This document shows positions 1-4,274 of a DNA stretch of 7,430 bases, in pieces (within the stretch, counting starts at the first letter, position 1; every line of letters begins with the position of its first letter). A model generated the notes under the pieces. That model made no database searches. It was not told the DNA's origin and saw only the letters and a program-made list of their open reading frames with translations. This DNA comes from Angelakisella sp. (GTDB lineage: Bacteria > Bacillota > Clostridia > Oscillospirales > Ruminococcaceae). Both the position numbers and the translations under genes were made by a program. Location: the NCBI GenBank assembly GCA_022794295.1, contig JAAWEO010000101.1, positions 1 through 7,430 on the forward strand, read 5' to 3'.

Positions 1-183
1 TTTTGCGGCCGGAGGCTCGTTGGCCGGATAAGGTGCTTTTTTCTGCGGAAAAAAGCGGAGCCGCTTCGCGGCAAGCGCCGCCGGGCGGCGAGGGGATGGA
101 GGAACGGCTTTGGTGCCTCCGGCGGAGCCCTTCGGGCTAAGGCCTGCGGGCCAGGGGTTTGGGGTTAGGGGAGCTTTGGGCAG
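1..183. other. Non-coding, hairpin-rich intergenic region (left edge)
   Basis: No convincing reading frame is present. The stretch holds a string of short perfect inverted repeats: 6-10 with 22-26; 35-43 with 48-56 (9 bp, GC ends around six T/A pairs, loop TGCG); 60-64 with 68-72 (loop TTC); 76-81 with 85-90; 126-130 with 134-138 (loop TTC); and 141-144 with 149-152 (loop TGCG). The repeated TTC and TGCG loops suggest related units, but they are too short to prove a repeat family. It lies beyond the metK terminator, so it probably belongs to the spacer before a neighbouring gene outside the window. Confidence 0.55.
154..180 (+). other. G-quadruplex-type G-run
   Basis: Four G-runs occur at 154-157, 161-164, 168-171 and 178-180, separated by loops of 3, 3 and 6 bases. 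This fits the usual pattern of four runs of at least three G with loops of 1-7. The G-rich strand is the template strand for metK and lies just past its terminator hairpin. Whether it folds in vivo is unknown. Confidence 0.5.
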
Positions 184-227
184 AAAAGCCCATTGGGCCT
201 TTTGGGGAAGGTCCAATGGGCTTTTTT
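184..227 (-). terminator. Intrinsic terminator of metK, probably bidirectional
   Basis: Arms 187-199 and 210-222 pair over 13 bp with one G-T wobble, and the inner bases can extend the stem by two pairs. Read on the minus strand the hairpin is followed by TTTT then CTG; read on the plus strand it is followed by six T (222-227). It lies about 45 bp past the metK stop codon, so it ends the metK transcript. It could also stop transcription arriving from the left. Confidence 0.9.
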
Positions 228-268
228 GGGGCGGTGTGGCGGCTTGTGGGTCGTTTTGACTGATGGGG

Positions 269-1453
269 TTACCGGGTGAGCTCTGCTGCGGCTTGCTTCA
301 GGGCTTCGGTGCGGTCGGTTTTTTCCCAGGCCACGTCCAGGTCGGTGCGGCCCATGTGGCCGTAGGCGGCCAGCTTGCGGTAGATGGGGCGGCGAAGATC
401 CAGGGTCCGGATGAGGGCGGAGGGGCGCAGGTCAAAGACCTTCTCCACGGCCTTTTCCAGGATCTCGTCAGAGACGGTACCGGTCCCGTAGGTATCCACG
501 CAGACGGAAACCGGCCGGGCAACGCCAATGGCGTAGGCGAGCTGGATCAGGCAGCGACTGCAGAGGCCTGCGGCCACCAGGTTCTTCGCCACCCAGCGGG
601 CGGCATAGGCCGCGCTCCGGTCCACCTTGGTGGGGTCCTTTCCGGAAAAGGCGCCGCCGCCGTGGCTTCCCCAGCCGCCGTAGGTGTCCACAATGATCTT
701 CCGCCCGGTAAGCCCGCTGTCCCCGTGGGGACCGCCGACTACAAAGCGGCCGGTGGGGTTAATGAGATACTGGCAGTTTTTCCGCAGCTCCGCTGGGATC
801 ACTGGGTCGATCACCTGCTTTTTGATGTCCTCGTGGATCTGCTCCTGGGAGACCTCCTCCCCGTGCTGGGTGCTGACCACAATGGTGGTGATCTCCTTGG
901 GCTGGCCATCCTCGTACCGCACGGTTACCTGGGTTTTGCCATCGGGGCGCAGGTAGGGCAGGGTGCCCTCCTTGCGGACCTTGGTGAGCTGGCGGGCCAG
1001 GCGGTGGGCAAAGGCGATGGTCATGGGCATCAGCTCCGGGGTCTCGTTGCAGGCGTAGCCGAACATCATCCCCTGGTCCCCCGCCCCGTTCTGGTCCTCG
1101 GCCTCCCCGGCCTTGACCTCGGCGGAGTTATCCACCCCCAGGGCGATATCCGGGGACTGCTCGTGGATGGAGGTGAGCACCCCGCAGGTGGCGCCGTCAA
1201 AGCCGTAGGCGGCATTGTCATAGCCGATGTCCAGGACGATTTCCCGCACCAGCTTCTGAACATCCACATAGCAGCTGGTGGTCACCTCCCCGATGACCTG
1301 GACCAGGCCGGTGGTGCAGCTGGTCTCGCAGGCCACCCGGCCCATGGGGTCCTTTTCCAGAATGGCATCCAGAATGCCATCGGAGATCTGGTCGCAGATC
1401 TTGTCGGGATGTCCCTCGGTGACCGATTCGCTGGTAAAGTAGTAGTTGCGCAT
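269..1453 (-). CDS. metK: S-adenosylmethionine synthetase (methionine adenosyltransferase)
   Basis: Cytosolic enzyme that makes S-adenosylmethionine from ATP and methionine, releasing phosphate and diphosphate (EC 2.5.1.6). The 394-residue length is normal for bacterial MetK (E. coli 384, B. subtilis 400). Visible family motifs are the N-terminal FTSESVTEGHPDK (GHPDK at 14-18), the GAGDQG ATP-binding hexapeptide at 123-128, the FVVGGPHGDSGLTGRK block around 237-252, and the glycine-rich GGGAFSGKD at 265-273. All three repeats of the fold appear complete. The start at 1453 is chosen because AGGAGG lies about 7 bases upstream and the protein then begins MRNYYFTSES; upstream in-frame codons read through the riboswitch terminator and are not coding. 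The gene has its own promoter and a SAM-I riboswitch, so its product represses it. Nothing looks broken. Confidence 0.98.
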   Translation of the reverse strand: MRNYYFTSESVTEGHPDKICDQISDGILDAILEKDPMGRVACETSCTTGLVQVIGEVTTSCYVDVQKLVREIVLDIGYDNAAYGFDGATCGVLTSIHEQSPDIALGVDNSAEVKAGEAEDQNGAGDQGMMFGYACNETPELMPMTIAFAHRLARQLTKVRKEGTLPYLRPDGKTQVTVRYEDGQPKEITTIVVSTQHGEEVSQEQIHEDIKKQVIDPVIPAELRKNCQYLINPTGRFVVGGPHGDSGLTGRKIIVDTYGGWGSHGGGAFSGKDPTKVDRSAAYAARWVAKNLVAAGLCSRCLIQLAYAIGVARPVSVCVDTYGTGTVSDEILEKAVEKVFDLRPSALIRTLDLRRPIYRKLAAYGHMGRTDLDVAWEKTDRTEALKQAAAELTR

Positions 1454-1483
1454 GGTAGTTCCTCCTTTTTCTGTCCGGGCAGT

Positions 1484-1511
1484 AAAAACACCCGGAAAAC
1501 ATTCCGGGTGT
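1484..1511 (-). terminator. SAM riboswitch-controlled terminator in the metK leader
   Basis: Perfect 10-bp stem (1488-1497 with 1502-1511) with a four-base loop, followed on the minus strand by TTTT. It sits between the SAM-I aptamer and the metK ribosome binding site, which is the expected position for the OFF-state terminator of a transcriptional S-box. Its 5' arm contains CCCGGA (minus strand, 1503-1508), which can instead pair with TCCGGG at 1527-1532 at the 3' side of the aptamer. This gives a simple 6-bp candidate antiterminator. Confidence 0.93.
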
Positions 1512-1518
1512 GTCAAAA

Positions 1519-1616
1519 TCTCATCTCCCGGATCTCTCCGCAGGACTTGGCACCTTGCCGGTTGGCAGGTTGCCGGGCTTCGCAGGGCCTGTTCCCTCCA
1601 CCACTCTTGATAAGAG
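1519..1616 (-). promoter_or_regulatory. SAM-I (S-box) riboswitch aptamer controlling metK
   Basis: Read on the minus strand, the leader contains the hallmark S-box blocks in order: CTCTTATCAAGAG, GGTGGAGGGA, CAGGCCCTGCGAAGCC, CGGCAACC, AAGGTGCCAA, TCCTGC and GATGAGA. P1 closes by pairing 1609-1615 with 1519-1525 (7 bp, one G-T wobble). SAM binding stabilises P1 and lets the downstream terminator form, lowering metK expression when SAM is plentiful. The regulated gene, metK, fits exactly. Confidence 0.97.
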
Positions 1617-1635
1617 ATATTCTGTTGTACTTCTT

Positions 1636-1664
1636 ATTTTAGCTTGCTTTTGTGGGATTGTCAA
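1636..1664 (-). promoter_or_regulatory. metK promoter, embedded in the ribU 3' end
   Basis: The minus strand carries -35 TTGACA (1659-1664) and -10 TAAAAT (1636-1641) with a 17-base spacer, near the SigA/sigma-70 consensus. Transcription would start near 1629, a dozen or so bases before the S-box aptamer. The -35 lies in the last ribU codons and the -10 overlaps the ribU TAA stop. Confidence 0.85.
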
Positions 1665-2265
1665 CCCTCCGGCCCACAGTATTTTCCCGGATGAAGGAGG
1701 ACAGGCGCTTGTAGAGAAGGAAGGTGATCATGGAAAGAATGAGCCCCTTCATCAGGTTAAAGGGCACCACCCCGAAGATGACATAAGTATCGATGCTGCC
1801 CACCAGGGGATTGACGCTGGCGCAAGCGGAGAGAATGGCCTCAATGGGCATTACCTTGGCAAAGAAGGGAATCAGCATGTACTTGTTGGTAAAGCAGCTG
1901 ACAACGGTCATTGCCGCCGTGCCGCAGGCCATCCCCAGAACGGCGCCCTTTTTGGTGTGGTGCTTGCGGTAGACCAGGGATGCCGCCACACAAAAGGCGG
2001 AGGTCATTAAGAAGTCCCCCAGCTCCCCGACGCATCCGGTGGAGGTGGAAAAGGCGTGGATGATGTCCTTTACCATGGTGATAAGGACCGCCGAGACCGG
2101 CCCGAACATAAAGGCGGCCAGAAGGCTTACCGCGCCGCTGAGATCCACCTTTAGGAAGGGGGGCATAAAGGGCAGGGGAAACTCGAAGTACATCACGACG
2201 GTGGCAATGGCGGCAAACATGGCGCTGTAGGTGATCTTTTTGGTGCGGCTAAGGGTGCTGGACAT
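1639..2265 (-). CDS. ribU: Riboflavin ECF transporter substrate-binding (S) component
   Basis: Integral membrane protein expected to bind riboflavin and import it with the shared ECF energising module (EcfA, EcfA', EcfT), none of which is encoded here, as in group II ECF systems. The 208 residues form about six hydrophobic segments. The N-terminal FEFPLPFMPPFLKVDLSG (about 28-44) is the characteristic RibU-type loop after the first helix, and the central GPVSAVLITMVKDIIH and C-terminal PFNLMKG stretches also fit the family. An FMN riboswitch upstream independently supports riboflavin as substrate. The start at 2265 follows a GGAGGG ribosome binding site with 6-base spacing; longer in-frame starts would run through the riboswitch terminator. 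The stop codon overlaps the metK -10 box, and no terminator separates the two genes, so some read-through into the metK leader is possible. Confidence 0.93.
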   Translation of the reverse strand: MSSTLSRTKKITYSAMFAAIATVVMYFEFPLPFMPPFLKVDLSGAVSLLAAFMFGPVSAVLITMVKDIIHAFSTSTGCVGELGDFLMTSAFCVAASLVYRKHHTKKGAVLGMACGTAAMTVVSCFTNKYMLIPFFAKVMPIEAILSACASVNPLVGSIDTYVIFGVVPFNLMKGLILSMITFLLYKRLSSFIRENTVGRRVDNPTKAS

Positions 2266-2271
2266 GGTGAT

Positions 2272-2294
2272 CCCTCCAAAAAATAATTTTTTGG
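2272..2294 (-). promoter_or_regulatory. Hairpin overlapping the ribU ribosome binding site
   Basis: A perfect 8-bp stem (2276-2283 with 2287-2294; two G-C and six A-T pairs) with a three-base loop lies between the riboswitch terminator and the ribU start. Its 3' arm contains the first two G of the GGAGGG Shine-Dalgarno sequence (2272-2277). It may mildly reduce ribosome access or simply be a weak AT-rich fold. The structure is seen in the sequence; a role is inference. Confidence 0.5.
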
Positions 2295-2304
2295 TTTGCC
2301 GGGG

Positions 2305-2343
2305 AAAAAGAAGAGCCCTCCGCGCAAATTTTGCACAGAGGGC
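2305..2343 (-). terminator. FMN riboswitch-controlled terminator in the ribU leader
   Basis: A 13-14 bp stem spans 2315-2343 (outer pairs GCCCTC with GAGGGC, inner part with two G-T wobbles). On the minus strand it is followed by TCTTCTTTTT. It lies between the FMN aptamer and the ribU start. The start of its 5' arm, CGCCCT (2339-2344), is complementary over 6 bases to AGGGCG (2501-2506) in the 5' strand of the aptamer, a candidate alternative pairing for the ON state. Confidence 0.9.
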
Positions 2344-2386
2344 GTTGCCGGCTGATTTCGGGGATATCCCCCAAAATTCGGCTTCC

Positions 2387-2511
2387 GTTTCTTCCATCCA
2401 GACTATACTGTCGGTACCGGATTCACACCGGTTCAGCGTAAAACGCTCGCGGAACTTGTGGTCCCAGGGGACCCATCACCGCCGGTGGGGAATTTCGCCC
2501 CGCCCTGAAAC
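2387..2511 (-). promoter_or_regulatory. FMN riboswitch (RFN element) controlling ribU
   Basis: Read on the minus strand, it shows the conserved RFN blocks in order: AGGGCGGGGCGAAATTCCCC, ACCGGCGGTGAT, CCGCGAGCG, GAACCGGTGTGAATCCGGTA, CCGACAGT, TATAGTCTGGATGG and AAGAAAC. P1 closes through GTTTC (2507-2511) with GAAAC (2387-2391). FMN binding is expected to favour the downstream terminator, shutting off riboflavin uptake when flavin is abundant. Confidence 0.97.
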
Positions 2512-2523
2512 AAAACCATCTAT

Positions 2524-2551
2524 AGTATAGCACAGGGAGAAGAATTGTCAA
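2524..2551 (-). promoter_or_regulatory. ribU promoter
   Basis: The minus strand has a perfect -35 TTGACA (2546-2551), a 16-base spacer and -10 TATACT (2524-2529) preceded by TGC, an extended -10. Transcription would start near 2517, a few bases before the FMN aptamer. Confidence 0.87.
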
Positions 2552-2589
2552 GACCTGCCCGGTTTATTTTGCAGGCCCCCCAATACAGG

Positions 2590-2634
2590 AAAAAGCATCA
2601 CCCTCCGCCGCCGGGGCGAAGGGTGGTGCTTTTC
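2590..2634 (-). terminator. Terminator of the DUF1540 gene, probably bidirectional
   Basis: Long GC-rich inverted repeat across 2594-2630: AGCA, then CACCCT paired with AGGGTG, then TGCT, with a GC-rich inner part. On the minus strand it is followed by TTTTT; on the plus strand by TTTTC. A second hairpin without a U-tract (2641-2647 with 2657-2663, CCCCGCC/GGCGGGG) lies between it and the stop codon. It separates the DUF1540 transcript from the ribU promoter. Confidence 0.85.
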
Positions 2635-2681
2635 TGCTTTCCCCGCCTCCAATGCCGGCGGGGGAGCGGCAGAGGGGAGGG

Positions 2682-2855
2682 TTATTTCATCTGGAAGGAC
2701 TGGCAGTCGGTGCACTGGTCCATGGTGGGGTTCGCCTCGTGGGTGCCCACCTGGATGTGATCCAGGCTGCAATAATTGGCGTTGTCACAGTGGTTGCGGC
2801 AGTTGGTGACGGTGCAGGCGATGGCCTTGTTGGCGTGGTTGCAGTTGCAGCTCAT
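2682..2855 (-). CDS. DUF1540 small cysteine-rich protein, probable metal binder
   Basis: A 57-residue protein with eight cysteines (3, 5, 14, 19, 23, 29, 48, 51) and four histidines (7, 22, 33, 39). The order C-x4-C-x3-C-x5-C, then HIQVG, then C-x2-C-x-SF matches the DUF1540 pattern found in many Clostridia and Bacilli; function is unknown and metal binding is inferred from the cysteine spacing. The start at 2855 follows AGGAGG with 9-base spacing. It is followed by a strong terminator, and lies about 150 bp from the XRE gene upstream, so it may be monocistronic. In longer reading frames it is fused to a shadow of the XRE gene, which is not real. Confidence 0.9.
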   Translation of the reverse strand: MSCNCNHANKAIACTVTNCRNHCDNANYCSLDHIQVGTHEANPTMDQCTDCQSFQMK

Positions 2856-2898
2856 AAGAAAGATCCTCCTGTTTTGGGGTGTTGTTTTTGGAAGGTAA

Positions 2899-2966
2899 GC
2901 GGGCGGCGAAATGGCTTCTCTGCCGCCCGCTGGTGTTATTGTAGCCCCGGCCTGTGAAAAGATACA
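2899..2966 (-). promoter_or_regulatory. Possible promoter and leader hairpin of the DUF1540 gene
   Basis: On the minus strand a TACAAT -10-like box lies at 2938-2943, but the hexamer 17 bases upstream (2961-2966) is a poor -35. Between it and the ribosome binding site is a perfect 9-bp inverted repeat, 2899-2907 with 2922-2930 (GCGGGCGGC/GCCGCCCGC, 14-base loop), with no U-tract after it. The stem could be a leader structure or a weak end signal for the XRE transcript. Confidence 0.3.
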
Positions 2967-3007
2967 GGGGGAAAGCTGGCAGTCTGTCCGGGTTTTTCCG
3001 GGAATTT

Positions 3008-3514
3008 TTATTTTTTGCGGCGACTGCGAAAAAAGACAATGACCGTTGCCGTAGCCAGGACCGCTGTAATGGCCCACAGGGGGAACGTTTCCGCCGGGAG
3101 GCCCAGGATATACGGCCCGGAAACCAGGATGCTGGTGGGGCCGTCCGCCCCGCCGATGATCTGCTCCGGGAAGCGGCGGCTCCCGGCGAAGATGGTGAAA
3201 GCAACGGAGAAGGAGAGGGACAGCAGGGTGAGGGCAGGCAGCACCACCAGTCCGATCCTCCTGGGGCGGGGGACCTGTTCCGGGGCAGGAGCCGGGTCCG
3301 ATTCCGGCGCGGCGGCTTCCTCCCCGGTGACCAGGGTATCCAGGGAAACCCCAAAGACCCCGCAGAGGGCCAAGAGGTTGGCGGTGCTGGGCCGGGACTG
3401 GCCGCTTTCCCATTTGGTCACAGCCTGACGGGAGACCTCCAGCTGGGCGGCCAGGGCCTCCTGGGACAAGCCTTTTTCCAAGCGCAGGGTACGGATGCGG
3501 GTCTCAAGTTCCAT
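3008..3514 (-). CDS. XRE-family HTH protein with two membrane segments and a GGADGPTSI loop
   Basis: A 168-residue protein. Residues about 6-60 form a helix-turn-helix of the Cro/CI (HTH_3) type: IRTLRLEKGLSQEALAAQ, VSRQAVTKWE, then NLLALCGVFGVSLDTL. A Pro/Glu/Ala-rich linker (67-85) leads to a membrane segment at about 87-109, an inter-helix loop (110-144) with GGADGPTSI at 121-129, a second membrane segment at 145-163 and the basic tail RSRRKK. It is probably an inner-membrane-anchored DNA-binding regulator with a short sensor loop. The loop motif resembles the IIGGADGPTAIF stretch of beta subunits of sodium-pumping decarboxylases, though the protein is far too small to be one. The start follows AGGAGG with 9-base spacing. 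Target and signal are unknown; neighbouring genes are possible targets. Confidence 0.88.
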   Translation of the reverse strand: MELETRIRTLRLEKGLSQEALAAQLEVSRQAVTKWESGQSRPSTANLLALCGVFGVSLDTLVTGEEAAAPESDPAPAPEQVPRPRRIGLVVLPALTLLSLSFSVAFTIFAGSRRFPEQIIGGADGPTSILVSGPYILGLPAETFPLWAITAVLATATVIVFFRSRRKK

Positions 3515-3545
3515 GTTGCTGTTCCTCCTTGCGGGTGATAGCTTT

Positions 3546-3574
3546 ATCATACTCCAAAAGGATGGCTGCGTCTA
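3546..3574 (-). promoter_or_regulatory. Promoter of the XRE gene
   Basis: Minus-strand -35 TAGACG (3569-3574, 4 of 6 consensus) and -10 TATGAT (3546-3551, 5 of 6) with a 17-base spacer. Transcription would start near 3539, giving a leader of about 25 bases that includes the AGGAGG site. Confidence 0.6.
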
Positions 3575-3615
3575 CCAACTATCCGGCAACTATGGGTTGC
3601 GGCAGGAAAAACAAG

Positions 3616-4101
3616 TCAAATAGAACGGCTTTTGCCCTTCAGAAAGGCGCCAGCGGAATAAGCGGCCAGCAGCACCAGCCACAACCCCCAAAACGAAAGA
3701 GCGATGGATATGGAGGTCCCGCCGTGGAATAACTGATGGGAGGCTTTTGTCAGCGTGGAGGGCCACAGGAGGGGAAACGCAAGGAGCAGCAGAAGTGGCG
3801 AAAGAAATCCGGCGATCTCTAGGTTCCCCACAAGGAACAGCATACCCACAACGATGATGGAATACAGGGCGATCCCCCAAAGCCATTTCTTTCCCCACCC
3901 CCAGCCGTGAAAGCCATTCCAAAAGGAGAGTGCCAGCAGAACAGCAAACAGCATCCAACCGGCAGGGCGGAGCCCGGGATTTTCCGCAATTAAAAAGGCG
4001 GAAAGAGGCGGCAGCCAGAAGAACCAGATCCGCTGGATGGACCTTGCGTCCTTTTGGGACAGGCCGAAGATCAGCAGGCAGATGGATTTTATGACTTTCA
4101 T
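3616..4101 (-). CDS. Unrecognised five-helix membrane protein
   Basis: I do not recognise the family. The 161-residue product has about five hydrophobic segments (roughly 25-40, 48-63, 73-92, 96-113 and 130-153), is rich in Trp, Leu and Phe, and has charged ends (an N-terminal cytosolic stretch with GLSQKDARSIQR and a C-terminal KGKSRS). No catalytic or transport motif is visible. The start at 4101 follows a GGGGG-type ribosome binding site about 7 bases upstream; a longer start at 4167 would run through the likely promoter. It lies 101 bp upstream of the XRE gene on the same strand with no clear terminator between, so the two may be partly cotranscribed. It could be a membrane partner or target of that regulator; this is only inference. 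Confidence 0.7.
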   Translation of the reverse strand: MKVIKSICLLIFGLSQKDARSIQRIWFFWLPPLSAFLIAENPGLRPAGWMLFAVLLALSFWNGFHGWGWGKKWLWGIALYSIIVVGMLFLVGNLEIAGFLSPLLLLLAFPLLWPSTLTKASHQLFHGGTSISIALSFWGLWLVLLAAYSAGAFLKGKSRSI

Positions 4102-4139
4102 AGGCTTCCCCCTTTCATTGGGCCCATGGCAGCATACAG

Positions 4140-4167
4140 GATATAAAAAATTAAGATGGATGAACAA
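4140..4167 (-). promoter_or_regulatory. Possible promoter of the membrane-protein gene
   Basis: Minus-strand TTGTTC (4162-4167) and TATATC (4140-4145) with a 16-base spacer, in an AT-rich stretch just after the pckA terminator. Both boxes are imperfect matches, so this is tentative. Confidence 0.4.
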
Positions 4168-4169
4168 GC

Positions 4170-4208
4170 AAAAAGCATCCCCCGGCCAGATGACCGGAGG
4201 ATGTTTTT
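4170..4208 (-). terminator. Terminator of pckA, probably bidirectional
   Basis: Inverted repeat CATCC-x-CCGG with CCGG-x-GGATG (4176-4203, one internal mismatch, loop of about 7 bases). Minus-strand reading gives GC then TTTTT; plus-strand reading gives TTTTTATT. It lies about 70 bp past the pckA stop. A smaller hairpin (AGCGGC/GCCGCT, 4261-4275) touches the stop codon itself. Confidence 0.85.
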
Positions 4209-4274
4209 ATTGGTTTAGCAGCTGCTTGTCAGGACGCGAAGCGCCTGGGCAGGGTCCGCCAGCGGCTTTGCCGC

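Noticed and set aside
1454..1516. Upstream in-frame extension of metK
   Set aside because: These codons lie in the riboswitch terminator hairpin; the conserved MetK start and AGGAGG site support 1453.
263..1642. Long plus-strand open frame of 459 codons opposite metK
   Set aside because: It is the antisense shadow of metK and its riboswitch: Gly/Val/Leu-rich, no motif, and it runs through a terminator and an aptamer.
2652..2957. Plus-strand frame overlapping the DUF1540 gene
   Set aside because: Antisense shadow; the minus-strand DUF1540 cysteine pattern and its AGGAGG site are convincing.
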